NCBI RefSeq assembly: GCF_001605885.1
Contig: NZ_LRPE01000007.1
Span: 1 to 64,000, forward strand
DNA length: 64,000 nucleotides
Direction of reading: 5' to 3'
Origin: Acinetobacter lactucae
Lineage (GTDB): Bacteria > Pseudomonadota > Gammaproteobacteria > Pseudomonadales > Moraxellaceae
The position numbers were made by a program, and so were the translations under genes. How positions within the stretch are numbered: position 1 is the stretch's first letter; every line of letters starts with the position of its first letter. The notes below the pieces were generated by a model. The model had not been told where the DNA came from and did not search any database. It saw nothing but the letters and a program-made list of their open reading frames with translations. Shown here piece by piece: positions 38,120 to 47,237 of the stretch.

Positions 38120-38743
38120 ATGTTTGAGTCCCTTATTCCTCTTTTTTCAATTGCGATGGCATTGATGCTTGGAGCAATAAGTCCTGGGCCAAGCTTTATT
38201 TATGTTGCACAAAATTCAATTTCTAAATCACGTAAACATGGGTTGTTTACCGCTTTAGGGACGGGGACAGGCGCAGCGCTTTTTGGTCTATTAGCAGTAA
38301 TGGGATTACAAGCAGTTTTATTGGCGGTACCTTCTGCTTATCTAATTTTAAAAATTGGTGGTGGGCTATATTTGCTTTGGCTGGCTTTTAAAATTATTAA
38401 ACATGCTAAAGAACCAATTGCAATGGAAAACGATGGGAAATCGAAAATGACTTATAAACAGGCATATCGATATGGCTTAATTACCCAGTTAAGTAACCCG
38501 AAAATTGCAGTCGTGCTAGCAAGTGTATTTACAGCTTTACTGCCAAAAGAAATCCCAAATTATTACTATGTCGCATTGCCAGTGATTTGTTTTATGATTG
38601 ATGCTGGCTGGTACTCATGTGTTGCGATGCTGCTATCTTCAGAGAAGCCTCGAAAAATGTATTTAAAGGCAAAAACAGGTGTTGATCGAGTTACTGGAAG
38701 CATTGTTACGCTATTAGGTTTAAAACTGATCTTTTTCAAGTAA
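38120..38743 (+). CDS. LysE/RhtB-family amino acid exporter
   Basis: A 207-aa inner-membrane exporter with six predicted helices. The family signature is ALMLGAISPGPSFIYVAQNSISKS near the N-terminus, followed by GTGTGAALFG and ITQLSNPKIAVVLASVF. It is divergent from the tetR operon, with a 178-bp gap holding the operator and a perfect palindrome cgcaattgcg (38092-38101). The substrate may be an amino acid or small metabolite. Confidence 0.88.
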   Translation: MFESLIPLFSIAMALMLGAISPGPSFIYVAQNSISKSRKHGLFTALGTGTGAALFGLLAVMGLQAVLLAVPSAYLILKIGGGLYLLWLAFKIIKHAKEPIAMENDGKSKMTYKQAYRYGLITQLSNPKIAVVLASVFTALLPKEIPNYYYVALPVICFMIDAGWYSCVAMLLSSEKPRKMYLKAKTGVDRVTGSIVTLLGLKLIFFK

Positions 38744-38773
38744 ATAAAGTTTAATTCAAATATCTAAAAAATA

Positions 38774-38806
38774 GAAAGCCGGACAATGAAAGTCAGGCTT
38801 TCTTTT
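38774..38806 (+). terminator. Terminator after the LysE gene
   Basis: Arms gaaagcc (38774-38780) and ggctttc (38796-38802), with an extra gac/gtc pairing inside, are followed by tttt. Confidence 0.7.
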
Positions 38807-38904
38807 GTGTAAAATATATACAAATTGAAATATCTTTTTTAGCATTTAAACACTTAAAAAGTGGTAACTTAATAAATAAAACAAAAAGAAATGAGGATCA
38901 CGTT

Positions 38905-39093
38905 ATGAAAAAACTAATGGTGAGCATTTCTGTAGTTTTTCTCATCTTAACGACTGGATGTGAGATGAGAACGATGAGCAAGCAGCAACCGGCAAATGAA
39001 CGGTCCATGAGTATTGTGGGTACACCTGTTCATGAAAAAGATTATAAGATTTCTGATTTACAAACCAATAATCATGAGCTATCCAACTATTAA
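38905..39093 (+). CDS. Small lipoprotein
   Basis: A 62-aa protein with a basic N-terminus and hydrophobic core leading to a lipobox-like L-T-T-G-C (cysteine at residue 19). The -3 position is Thr rather than Leu, which is slightly unusual but tolerated. The mature part is about 43 polar residues without a recognised domain. GAGGATCACGTT precedes the ATG. The 3' end overlaps the start of the EF-hand gene by 20 bases in another frame, so the two are cotranscribed and perhaps coupled. Confidence 0.7.
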   Translation: MKKLMVSISVVFLILTTGCEMRTMSKQQPANERSMSIVGTPVHEKDYKISDLQTNNHELSNY

Positions 39094-39409
39094 ATTATTT
39101 CTAGGCTGCATCACTTACTTCATTTTAAATGGGGTAAGTGCATGTGAGCCTGCGTCTTTAGATTGGAAACTTTTTCAGGAAAAATATGATCTAAATCATG
39201 ATGAAATGTATAGTTTAAAAGAATTTCAACGGGTTGAAGACTTTTATCCTTATAACTGGCCGAGTGATAAGCGCTTTCAAGGCGAAAATAAGCAAACGAA
39301 GCTATTCAATTATTTAGATGAAAATAAGAATGGTTATTTAACAAATGAAGAGCTAGGTAATGTTCATGTTTTATTTAAAAATCCTTGTGAAGGATGGCCA
39401 TGGTCATAA
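39074..39409 (+). CDS. Exported EF-hand calcium-binding protein
   Basis: A 111-aa protein with a signal peptide (residues about 1-23, MSYPTIKLFLGCITYFILNG) and two EF-hand loops. The first is DLNHDEMYSLKE (D1, N3, D5, E12) and the second is DENKNGYLTNEE (D1, N3, N5, G6, E12). I start at ATG 39074. A longer reading to 39014 adds residues that overlap the lipoprotein gene and spoil the signal peptide. Three cysteines include one near each end of the mature chain (SACEP and NPCEGW), a possible disulfide. It should bind calcium in the periplasm or outside the cell. Its partner may be the upstream lipoprotein. Confidence 0.75.
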   Translation: MSYPTIKLFLGCITYFILNGVSACEPASLDWKLFQEKYDLNHDEMYSLKEFQRVEDFYPYNWPSDKRFQGENKQTKLFNYLDENKNGYLTNEELGNVHVLFKNPCEGWPWS

Positions 39410-39452
39410 TTTGATATGGCTAGTTTAAAAGCATTGAAGATTCTTAAATATA

Positions 39453-39480
39453 AAAAAGCTCCCAATTTAGGGAGCTTTTT
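39453..39480. terminator. Bidirectional terminator between the EF-hand gene and metG
   Basis: An 11-bp stem (aaaaagctccc / gggagcttttt) with a 6-base loop has T-runs on both strands and serves the two convergent genes. Confidence 0.92.
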
Positions 39481-39493
39481 TTATGAACCTAGA

Positions 39494-41569
39494 TTAAGAA
39501 ACTTTATCGCCAGGTTTCGCACCGCTATCTGGTGAAATAATGAAAATACCTTCACCATTTCCGGCAGCAAGTACCATACCGTTTGAAATACCAAAACGCA
39601 TTTTACGTGGTGCAAGGTTAGCAACCATCACGACCAATTTACCTTTTAGATCTTCTGGTGCATATTGGCTACGGATACCACTAAATACATTGCGTGGTTC
39701 AGCTTCACCAACGTCTAAAGTAAGTTGAAGTAACTTATCTGAACCTTCAACTGTACCTGCTTCAACAACCTGAGCAACACGTAAGTCAACTTTTAAGAAG
39801 TCTTCAATACCGATAATTTCAGCTTCACCCACTGCTGGAGTAGGCGCTGCTTTTTTCTCTGCAGATTTCTCTTTTTTTGCAGCGGCTTTTGTTGCTTGTG
39901 GAGCGGGAGTACCCAAAGACTCTTTAGAAGCATCAACCATGGCTGCAACAGCTTTCGGATCAACACGCTGCATGAGAGGTTGGAACTGCGCAATCTCATG
40001 GCTTACAAGAATTTGTTTACGCGATTCAAAATTAAAGCTGTCAAGTTTTAAGAAATCTTGAACTTGTGCAGCCAAAGTTGGTAAAACAGGCGCCAAGTAC
40101 ACAGCTAATTGACGGAATAAGTTGATACCAACCGAACATACATCAAGAACTTGTTGTTCTTGACCTTCTTGTTTCGCAAGTGCCCAAGGCTTTTTCTCAT
40201 CAATATATTGGTTTGCACGGTCAGCTAGCGCCATAATTTCACGAATAGCCGTAGAAAATTCACGTGCTTCATATGCAGCAGCAATTGAATCACCTGCATC
40301 AATAAAACTTTGTACTAAGTCAGATTCTGCACAGTCAGCAGATAAAGTATTGTTAAAGTTGCTATTGATGAACTTCGCACAGCGGCTAGCAATATTGACA
40401 ACTTTACCCACTAAGTCTGAATTTACTTTTTGAACAAAATCATCAAGGTTCAAGTCAGAGTCTTCAACTTTATCTGAAAGCTTAGAAGCAAAGTAATAGC
40501 GTAAATATTCTGGATTTAAATGCTGTAAGTAAGTCTCGGCCTTAATGAAAGTACCACGTGACTTAGACATTTTTTGACCATTTACAGTCAGGAAACCGTT
40601 TACAAACAAGCCAGTTGGGGTGCGGTAGTTCGCGCCTTCAAGCATTGCCGGCCAGAATAAAGCATGGAAATAAACAATGTCTTTACCAATGAAATGATAA
40701 ACATCATTTTGGCTATCTTTTTTCCAGAAATCATCAAAGTTTAAATCTGGGCGTTTAGTTTTGATGTAGTTTTCAAAACTAGACATATAACCGATTGGGG
40801 CATCTACCCAAACATAGAAATATTTGTTTGGCGCATCTGGAATTTCAAAACCAAAATAAGGGGCATCGCGAGAAATATCCCAGTCTGCTAAACCGGCTTC
40901 AAACCATTCATCAAGTTTGTTTGCAATCGAAACTGGTAAGCGACCTTCATCACGGGTCCATTTCTGCAAATATTCAGCGAAGTTAGGAAGTTTGAAGAAG
41001 TAGTGATCTGATGATTTTTCAACTGGTGTTGCACCACTTAAAGTCGAACGAGGGTTAAGTAACTCGGTCGCATTATAAGTTGTACCGCAGACTTCACATG
41101 AGTCGCCGTATTGATCTTCTGACTTACATTTTGGGCATGTACCCTTAATGAAACGGTCGGATAAGAACATACCTTTTTCTGGGTCAAATAATTGAGTTAC
41201 AGGACGAACTGCAATATTTCCAGCTTCACGGTTTTTAATATAGATATCTGTTGAACGTGCTTTGTTGGCATCGCTATGTGTAGAATCGTAATGATCGAAA
41301 TGTACGCCAAAACCATCAAAATCACGGATATGTTCTTTTTGAACATTGGCAATTTGTTCTTCTGGGCTAATACCATTTGCTTCGGCACGTAGCATAATTG
41401 CTGTACCGTGAGCATCATCCGCACATACATAAGTCACATCATGACCCATTGCTCGCATGGCACGAACCCAGATATCTGCCTGGATGTAACCGAGTAAATG
41501 ACCCATATGAATTGGACCATTAGCATAAGGGAGGGCATTAGTGACTAAAATTTTACGCACGGATTTCAT
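39494..41569 (-). CDS. metG: Methionyl-tRNA synthetase
   Basis: Charges tRNA-Met, including the initiator. At 691 aa it is full length. The class I HIGH-like motif is [14 protein letters not shown] (residues about 14-27). Zinc-binding cysteines are in [17 protein letters not shown], and the KMSKS loop is intact ([12 protein letters not shown]). A C-terminal tRNA-binding OB domain (from about residue 590, [20 protein letters not shown]) is joined by an Ala/Lys-rich linker. It is monocistronic and ends at a shared terminator. Confidence 0.97.
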   Translation of the reverse strand: MKSVRKILVTNALPYANGPIHMGHLLGYIQADIWVRAMRAMGHDVTYVCADDAHGTAIMLRAEANGISPEEQIANVQKEHIRDFDGFGVHFDHYDSTHSDANKARSTDIYIKNREAGNIAVRPVTQLFDPEKGMFLSDRFIKGTCPKCKSEDQYGDSCEVCGTTYNATELLNPRSTLSGATPVEKSSDHYFFKLPNFAEYLQKWTRDEGRLPVSIANKLDEWFEAGLADWDISRDAPYFGFEIPDAPNKYFYVWVDAPIGYMSSFENYIKTKRPDLNFDDFWKKDSQNDVYHFIGKDIVYFHALFWPAMLEGANYRTPTGLFVNGFLTVNGQKMSKSRGTFIKAETYLQHLNPEYLRYYFASKLSDKVEDSDLNLDDFVQKVNSDLVGKVVNIASRCAKFINSNFNNTLSADCAESDLVQSFIDAGDSIAAAYEAREFSTAIREIMALADRANQYIDEKKPWALAKQEGQEQQVLDVCSVGINLFRQLAVYLAPVLPTLAAQVQDFLKLDSFNFESRKQILVSHEIAQFQPLMQRVDPKAVAAMVDASKESLGTPAPQATKAAAKKEKSAEKKAAPTPAVGEAEIIGIEDFLKVDLRVAQVVEAGTVEGSDKLLQLTLDVGEAEPRNVFSGIRSQYAPEDLKGKLVVMVANLAPRKMRFGISNGMVLAAGNGEGIFIISPDSGAKPGDKVS

Positions 41570-41843
41570 TCTCTCATTCGTATTTATAAGGTGGAAGATT
41601 TTAACTGATGCAGGGAGATAAGCAAAGATTAATAATCTTGGGCTTGGCGTAAGAGGATTCTATGAAAATGAATTTTAGTCATTGATAGTTTCCTTTAGAA
41701 CAGATAAACAAATCAAAAAATATTTGAATCATCCTGTATTGTCTTTGTTTCAAATTGCAGTTACGGTCAGAAAATAAGCCATAACGATGTATAACTAATA
41801 ACTTATTCAGGTAATTTTTTAATTAGCTATGAGGATAACAACG

Positions 41844-42344
41844 ATGACTACTGAAAATAAATTAGACGAATTAAAGGCAAAAGCGGCTGATGCAAAAGTA
41901 CAAGGTGAAAAAGCTTTGGACGATTTAAAAGAAAATGTAAAAGAGAAACAAGCTGCTGGTAAAGAAGCAGTTGAAGAGAAAGTAGACCAATTAAAGGCAA
42001 AAGCAGCTGATGCAAAAGTACAAGGTGAAAAAGCTTTGGACGATTTAAAGGAAAATGTAAAAGAGAAACAAGCGTCTGGTAAAGAGGCTGTTGAAGATAA
42101 AGCAACTGATTTAAAAGGCAAACTTGAGGATGCTCAGCATACTCTACAAGACAAGTTCGATCATTTACGTACTGAGGCAAGCCATAAACTTGATGATGCC
42201 AAAGTTAAAGCTGCGGAACTAAAGCAAGAAGCTGCTACAAAATTTGATGAGTTAAAAACTCAAGCAACAGCAAAATTTGACGAGTTAAAGAAAACAGCAA
42301 CTGATAAGTTAAATAAATTAAAAAATCATGATTCTGCTGAATAA
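41844..42344 (+). CDS. LEA-like hydrophilic repeat protein
   Basis: A 166-aa, highly charged Lys/Glu/Ala/Asp protein with no Cys, Trp or Pro and almost no bulky hydrophobics. Two 40-residue repeats (residues about 10-89, unit beginning LKAKAADAKVQGEKALDDLK) are followed by shorter 11-residue-like units (KFDELKTQATA, KFDELKKTATD). It predicts an amphipathic helix or a disordered chain like group 3 LEA proteins and hydrophilins. GAGG lies 9 bases before ATG 41844, preferred over ATG 41829. LEA-like hydrophilins have been linked to desiccation tolerance in A. baumannii. I do not know whether this gene is one of those. Confidence 0.75.
   Translation: MTTENKLDELKAKAADAKVQGEKALDDLKENVKEKQAAGKEAVEEKVDQLKAKAADAKVQGEKALDDLKENVKEKQASGKEAVEDKATDLKGKLEDAQHTLQDKFDHLRTEASHKLDDAKVKAAELKQEAATKFDELKTQATAKFDELKKTATDKLNKLKNHDSAE
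41871..42110 (+). repeat. Tandem 120-bp duplication inside the LEA-like gene
   Basis: Two adjacent 120-bp units (41871-41990 and 41991-42110) are nearly identical in the first 90 bases and diverge towards the end of each unit, in phase with the codon frame. This looks like a recent in-frame duplication. Confidence 0.92.
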
Positions 42345-42364
42345 GCTGATCTAAACTAAAATCT

Positions 42365-42428
42365 GCACTCCTCACCTAAAAGATGAGATTGTAAGTGAGT
42401 AATTATTCATCCCAAGGTGAGCGAGTGC
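42365..42428. repeat. Imperfect inverted repeat upstream of apbC
   Basis: gcactcctcacct (42365-42377) pairs with aggtgagcgagtgc (42415-42428) apart from one bulged base, across a 37-base loop. There is no T-run, so it is not a simple intrinsic terminator. It lies between the LEA-like gene and apbC and may shape the leader or the end of either transcript. Confidence 0.45.
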
Positions 42429-42489
42429 GGACCAATACTGTTACACTATCTCCATTAAGCTGTAATGATCTGTTTTTGGAGTAAACAAT

Positions 42490-43680
42490 ATGTCTTGGCT
42501 TTCTTCATTAAAGTCCGTTTTTTCACCCGCACAAGAAGTGAAAGAAGATGAAATCCAAACCGTACTCCAGAATTATTTATTACCGCATTCAAAAGATGCT
42601 CTAAAAGAGCGCATTAGTCAGCTTCAAGTTCAAGGTCGTGTATTACAACTTACGATTAATACATTTCCAGATGAAAAAGAGCATTTGCAGCAAATTCATG
42701 ATGATTTAGCGAGTGCATTAGAAAAGTGCGGTATTGAAGAACTTAACCTGCATGTGGTTCAACAAAAACGCCCTACACCAGAAAATTCAAATTTACCTCC
42801 TGTGCTGGATGCTTCACCTAAATCAGAACCAGATCCAAATAATCCACCGATTCAAAAAGCCGCTCCGCAACAAAGAGAGGTTCCACTTCACCCTCGTATT
42901 AAAAATGTCATTTTAGTTTCATCTGGGAAAGGCGGTGTTGGTAAATCGACAACTACAGTCAATTTAGCACTTGCCTTGCAAAAAATGGGACTTAAGGTTG
43001 GGGTATTAGATGCTGATATTTACGGCCCAAGTATTCCGACCATGCTAGGTAACGCTGGTAAAACTCCTCTTATTGAAAGTGAAAATTTTGTACCTTTAGA
43101 TGCTTATGGTATGGCTGTACTTTCTATTGGACATTTAACTGGTGATAACAACACACCTGTTGCATGGCGTGGACCAAAGGCAACAGGCGCTCTAATGCAA
43201 TTGTTTAATCAAACGCTTTGGCCAGATTTAGATGTACTTATGATTGATATGCCACCGGGTACTGGTGATATTCAGCTTACACTTGCTCAGCGTATTCCTG
43301 TTACAGGTTCAATCATTGTGACTACTCCACAAAATGTTGCTTTGCTAGATGCCACTAAAGGAATTGAGTTATTTAATAAAGTTGGTATTCCAGTATTAGG
43401 TGTCGTTGAGAACATGTCGACCCATATTTGTTCGAACTGTGGGCATGAAGAGCAAATTTTTGGTATTGGTGGTGGTGAGAAGCTCTCCGAGCAATACCAT
43501 ATTCCATTATTAGGTCGGTTGCCTCTAAATGCTCAAATACGTGAACATGCTGATCAGGGTAAACCGAGTGTTGTAGCAATGGATGATGCGGCTGATAGCT
43601 ATATTGAGATTGCTAAAGCAGTCTGGCAGCAGATTGAAAAAATCCCTCAACGCACACGTGATGATAAGCGTATTTTCTAA
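42490..43680 (+). CDS. apbC: Mrp/ApbC-type iron-sulfur carrier ATPase
   Basis: A cytosolic P-loop ATPase that carries [4Fe-4S] clusters to target enzymes (396 aa). A DUF59-like N-terminal domain (residues about 20-90) and a Pro/Asn linker precede the Walker A GKGGVGKSTTTVNLA at about residue 148 and a DMPPGTGDIQLTL switch. The metal-binding C-x2-C (CSNCG) lies near residue 316. The family is also called mrp. It is followed by a terminator. Confidence 0.95.
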   Translation: MSWLSSLKSVFSPAQEVKEDEIQTVLQNYLLPHSKDALKERISQLQVQGRVLQLTINTFPDEKEHLQQIHDDLASALEKCGIEELNLHVVQQKRPTPENSNLPPVLDASPKSEPDPNNPPIQKAAPQQREVPLHPRIKNVILVSSGKGGVGKSTTTVNLALALQKMGLKVGVLDADIYGPSIPTMLGNAGKTPLIESENFVPLDAYGMAVLSIGHLTGDNNTPVAWRGPKATGALMQLFNQTLWPDLDVLMIDMPPGTGDIQLTLAQRIPVTGSIIVTTPQNVALLDATKGIELFNKVGIPVLGVVENMSTHICSNCGHEEQIFGIGGGEKLSEQYHIPLLGRLPLNAQIREHADQGKPSVVAMDDAADSYIEIAKAVWQQIEKIPQRTRDDKRIF

Positions 43681-43686
43681 TTTATT

Positions 43687-43713
43687 AAAACCCGGCTTTA
43701 AGTCGGGTTTTTT
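43687..43713 (+). terminator. apbC terminator
   Basis: An 8-bp stem (aaaacccg / cgggtttt) with a 9-base loop is followed by a T-run, 7 bases after the stop. Confidence 0.85.
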
Positions 43714-43823
43714 ATCATCTGATTAAAATAAAAAATTAAATTACTGAATCCTAATAACAAAGCTGAACTTGAAATTGGCATGTAGATTGCTACCTTACAC
43801 TTTTTAAAAAGAAAGGTTAAAAA

Positions 43824-44696
43824 ATGCAATTTAAGTATAGTTTGGGCGTAATCAGTTTATGTAGCGCTTTATTTTTAGTGGGATGTAATGATGACAACTC
43901 ATCCGTTTCACAAACACCAACAGTTCAGGAACAAAAACAGAAGTTACAGCCAATTATTATTCAGGGTGCTTTACCCGTAGAGTCGGAAAGAATGGCTTCA
44001 AAGTTAGAGAATAAGACTGTTGAAAAAGTTGGTGGGTGGACCTTCTGGAAAGGAACCTATAACGGCTATCCAATGATTATTTCTAAAACCCGCATGGGTA
44101 TGAGTAACTCGGCTGCCGCAACAGCTTTAGCGATTGAACGTTATAAACCGATTGCGATCATTAATCAGGGAACATCAGGTGGACACGACCCAGATCTACA
44201 TGTCTACGATATTGTTTTAGGAAAATATACAACCAATATTGGTGCATTTAGAACACCTAAACAGCCAGTAGGTGGTGGTTCAGACTCACTCACCTGGGTT
44301 GAGGCTTTCGATGTTTTACCAACAGATGAATCTGACCCAGAACCGATTGCAATACGCAAATTTGAAGGTGACCAAGAGTTGTTAATGGCGGCACATAAAG
44401 TTCGTTATGATAAAGGCGAAGTAGTTGAAGGAACGATTGGTTCAGCAGATGTTTGGAATAACGAACTTGATCGTATTCAATTTTTCCATCAGCGTTATGG
44501 TACTTCTGTTGAGGAAATGGAAGCAGCATCAGTTGCACAAATCGCAAGCCAGTTTAATGTTCCGTTTTTAGGCATTCGAATCTTATCCAATAATATTACC
44601 AATAATGGAGCTTATGACCCAGGTACGGGAGAGGCTTGTCAAGAGTATGTGCTTAATGTGGCTGAAGAGTATATGAAATCAAAACTGCCAAAATAA
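43824..44696 (+). CDS. Lipoprotein of the nucleoside phosphorylase / MTA-SAH nucleosidase family
   Basis: A 290-aa member of the PNP/MTAN superfamily carrying a lipoprotein signal (canonical L-V-G-C, Cys21). It should be anchored on the periplasmic side of a membrane, unlike the usual cytosolic enzymes. By alignment in my head to E. coli MTAN, E53 in GALPVES and E233 in EEMEAAS match the catalytic E12 and E174. The residue aligned to the catalytic D197 reads Asn (N256 in RILSNN). Asn is the base used by mammalian PNP for 6-oxopurines. The sequence therefore suggests purine nucleoside processing of uncertain specificity in the periplasm. It is monocistronic. Confidence 0.8.
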   Translation: MQFKYSLGVISLCSALFLVGCNDDNSSVSQTPTVQEQKQKLQPIIIQGALPVESERMASKLENKTVEKVGGWTFWKGTYNGYPMIISKTRMGMSNSAAATALAIERYKPIAIINQGTSGGHDPDLHVYDIVLGKYTTNIGAFRTPKQPVGGGSDSLTWVEAFDVLPTDESDPEPIAIRKFEGDQELLMAAHKVRYDKGEVVEGTIGSADVWNNELDRIQFFHQRYGTSVEEMEAASVAQIASQFNVPFLGIRILSNNITNNGAYDPGTGEACQEYVLNVAEEYMKSKLPK

Positions 44697-44710
44697 TGAT
44701 TTAAACTTAT

Positions 44711-44754
44711 GCAAGAAGAGAGGAACCTTTATAAAACCTCTTCTTGCTTCTTTT
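44711..44754. terminator. Hairpin at the nucleosidase / DUF2062 convergent ends
   Basis: A 10-bp stem (gcaagaagag / ctcttcttgc) is followed by ttctttt on the plus strand. It covers the stop codon of the convergent DUF2062 gene. Confidence 0.6.
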
Positions 44755-45295
44755 GACGATGTCTACTTTTCCAGTTTTTAATGACCATCCAGCGCCAGAA
44801 AATTTCTGTGCATATATATAAAATGACGGCAAATACAAAAGCTTCTACAACAAGACCTGTCATTAAGATTTTCGCAAGACTAAAGTCAATGTGTCCATGC
44901 CCGAAATGAGTAATCCAGCGCGAAATTTGGTGCAATACACCTAGCAACATTTCTTTATTGATCATATGCACATGAAAAATGTGTGCACCGAACCAAAAAC
45001 CAATATATAAAATAGGAACTAATGTAATAGGATTACTTAGCCAAGCCAGCATTAAGCTAATGGGTAAATTTACTTCAAATAGTAAGACCGCCATCACAAT
45101 AAATACGCTGTGAAAAGGGATAGGCAGTAAACCAAAAAAAGTTCCGACAAAAACAGCACGAGTAATTGATTTTCGATTGACGTACCAAAGCACAGGATTC
45201 AGGGTCTTTTTACCAAAAATCCTTAGAAATTTCATATTTGAAACTTTCTCGGGGGAGGGAAGCCAAGATTGAAAAAAATGCTTTGCCATAATCAT
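44729..45295 (-). CDS. DUF2062 membrane protein
   Basis: A 188-aa inner-membrane protein of the DUF2062 family. The family signature runs AVFVGTFFGLLPIPFHSVF to LPISLMLAWLSNPITLVP, covering the first two helices. A further helix lies at about residues 105-125 and another at about 140-165, and the C-terminus is strongly basic (KNWKSRHRQKKQ). The exact start is uncertain because ATG 45295 and ATG 45289 both lack a clear Shine-Dalgarno. Function is unknown for the family. It is convergent with the nucleosidase gene. Confidence 0.85.
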   Translation of the reverse strand: MIMAKHFFQSWLPSPEKVSNMKFLRIFGKKTLNPVLWYVNRKSITRAVFVGTFFGLLPIPFHSVFIVMAVLLFEVNLPISLMLAWLSNPITLVPILYIGFWFGAHIFHVHMINKEMLLGVLHQISRWITHFGHGHIDFSLAKILMTGLVVEAFVFAVILYICTEIFWRWMVIKNWKSRHRQKKQEEVL

Positions 45296-45657
45296 TAAGG
45301 GTATTAGAGCGCGATGCTCTATATAAAAAATCAGAAATAATATAAGAATCGAAACTTATTAAAAGCTTAAAATTTAAACTTACCATTGCTATATATTTTT
45401 TATTATAAAGACTTTTGATGGAAAAATAGACTTAAAATAAAAATACTTATGTTACTTAATGCGTAATCTATTTGAAAAGCATCACAACTGACCGTAAAGT
45501 TTTCTTCTCTATTTTTTGAAATAATTTTATAAATATTTGTTTTTATAAATTTTATTGAGAGGATAAAAATAATTTTAAAAATTTTGTCTTACAATTACCT
45601 TTTGCCTTGTAACAGGATATCTATTAATCTGAGATGACTATATTATGAGGTCATTCA
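45296..45657. other. AT-rich intergenic region
   Basis: This 362-bp region lies between the divergent DUF2062 and LysE genes. It contains a small agagc/gctct dyad near the DUF2062 start and AT-rich stretches with partial inverted symmetry around 45530-45555. I see no convincing gene, and promoters could not be fixed. Confidence 0.5.
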
Positions 45658-46251
45658 ATGATTTCATGGCTTTTTATTGGCTTAGTAGCCACAATTTTAC
45701 TTACTCCTGGTCCAACCAATACACTACTCGCTTCTTCAGGCGTGCAAGTGGGCTTAAGGAAATCAGTAAAACTTATTCCAGCAGAAGTTTTGGGCTATGT
45801 GATCTCTATTTCTGCATGGGGAATGCTGATTGGGAAAGTGTCTAACACACTGCCAATGCTGCCGCCTATTCTAAAGCTATTGAGTGCTTGCTATATTATT
45901 TTCTTGGCCATTAAGTTATGGCATACGGCGAATCAAGAAGTTGAATTAAATCAGCCGACGATACGTGCTCGTGAGTTATTTTGCGCCACTTTATTAAACC
46001 CAAAAGCCTTACTCTTTGCCTCAGCAATTTTCCCGGTAGCTGCGTGGAGTAATTTTCATATTTATTTAATTCATATGATTGCTTATTTAGCGCTTATTAC
46101 ACCAATTGCGTTGTTATGGATTTTCTTGGGATCGGTTTTAGCTTCTAAAAAAGTAGGTTGGCTAAATCAAACTAACTTGCAAAAAACCGCTTCACTTGTC
46201 TTGGTCAGCTTTTCAATTCCAATTAGTTATTCTGCTTTACTTAACCTTTAA
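45658..46251 (+). CDS. LysE/RhtB-family exporter (second copy in the window)
   Basis: A 197-aa, six-helix exporter whose N-terminal motif is VATILLTPGPTNTLLASSG, with LLNPKALLFASAIFP in the middle. It is only distantly similar to the family member at 38120. GAGGTC lies 6 bases before ATG 45658. Another frame starting at 45645 overlaps but has no family content. The substrate is not predictable. Confidence 0.87.
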   Translation: MISWLFIGLVATILLTPGPTNTLLASSGVQVGLRKSVKLIPAEVLGYVISISAWGMLIGKVSNTLPMLPPILKLLSACYIIFLAIKLWHTANQEVELNQPTIRARELFCATLLNPKALLFASAIFPVAAWSNFHIYLIHMIAYLALITPIALLWIFLGSVLASKKVGWLNQTNLQKTASLVLVSFSIPISYSALLNL

Positions 46252-46365
46252 ATGTACCGCCGAGCTATTCTTATTTGTTTGAGTAGCTTTGTGTTGTTTT
46301 CATAATTGGTTTTTTAAGTTAAAGTACGTCGCAATCAATGAATTTACCTTTTGGATAGAAAATAC

Positions 46366-46935
46366 ATGGCCATTAAGTCTGATCGTTGGATTCGCGAAAT
46401 GAGCGAAAAACACGGCATGATTGAACCTTATGCAGAGAATCAAGTCCGTTTTGATAAAAATGGTGAAAAGTTGATTTCCTACGGGGTCTCTAGCTATGGT
46501 TATGATGTACGCTGTGCCCGTGAGTTCAAGGTTTTTACAAACGTACATTCTGCAATTGTCGATCCGAAGAATTTTGATGACAAAAGTTTTATCGATATTG
46601 AGTCTGACGTTTGTATTATTCCGCCAAACTCATTTGCTCTAGCACGTACAATTGAATATTTCCGTATTCCTCGCAATGTGTTGACTGTTTGTCTAGGCAA
46701 GTCGACCTATGCTCGCTGCGGTATTATTGTAAATGTGACTCCCTTAGAACCTGAATGGGAAGGTCACGTTACGTTAGAATTCTCAAATACCACTAACTTA
46801 CCTGCACGTATTTATGCTGGGGAAGGCGTAGCACAAATGCTATTCTTTGAAAGTGATGAAGTGTGTGAAACATCTTATAAAGATCGTGGTGGTAAATACC
46901 AAGGCCAAACAGGTGTTACACTTCCTAAAACATAA
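46366..46935 (+). CDS. dcd: dCTP deaminase
   Basis: Deaminates dCTP to dUTP, feeding dTMP synthesis. At 189 aa it matches the family length when started at ATG 46366 ([12 protein letters not shown]). A TTG at 46351 would add five residues. Motifs include [30 protein letters not shown], the nucleotide-binding [10 protein letters not shown] and the catalytic-region [24 protein letters not shown] upstream is a modest ribosome site. It is functionally linked to the nrdAB and upp genes in the window, but not an operon partner. Confidence 0.95.
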   Translation: MAIKSDRWIREMSEKHGMIEPYAENQVRFDKNGEKLISYGVSSYGYDVRCAREFKVFTNVHSAIVDPKNFDDKSFIDIESDVCIIPPNSFALARTIEYFRIPRNVLTVCLGKSTYARCGIIVNVTPLEPEWEGHVTLEFSNTTNLPARIYAGEGVAQMLFFESDEVCETSYKDRGGKYQGQTGVTLPKT

Positions 46936-47237
46936 TTTTCTTAGCTGAATAATAGTTTTAATATGATGGGTCACTTAGGTGGCCCAATTTTATAAATAAA
47001 ATTTTTGTGAAAAGCGTTTATCGGAATTATGATAAACGACAGTTTCCTTTTGTAAAAAATGATATAAAATGATCAATGATGGATTTGTTTTTTGCTCTGC
47101 ATCACAGAATTTAAAAGCAAATGTGGTTGATATAGGCGCTCTTTGATAATGTTTAGTTAAATACATGATCAAATGTAGATAGGCCAAATAAAAAGAAATT
47201 AAACAGGATTATGCCCCCACGGATACGGAGGTCGGCC
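46936..47237. other. Intergenic region upstream of the exported-protein cluster
   Basis: This 302-bp region carries an 8-bp inverted repeat cgtttatc / gataaacg at 47015-47022 and 47031-47038 (8-base spacer). It could be a regulator site for the first exported gene or a weak dcd terminator stem without a T-run. A minus-strand frame at 46990-47187 has no ribosome site and I do not accept it. Confidence 0.45.

Noticed and set aside
41871-42110. Tandem repeats as a possible CRISPR or satellite array
   Set aside because: Only two adjacent 120-bp units in phase with a coding frame, with no spacers or cas genes.
41819-42180. Minus-strand frames opposite the LEA-like gene
   Set aside because: They arise because the Lys/Glu-rich repeat is stop-poor on the reverse strand. 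They have no ribosome site and no sensible content.
46990-47187. A 65-residue minus-strand frame between dcd and the first exported gene
   Set aside because: No Shine-Dalgarno, no recognisable composition and placement in a control region.
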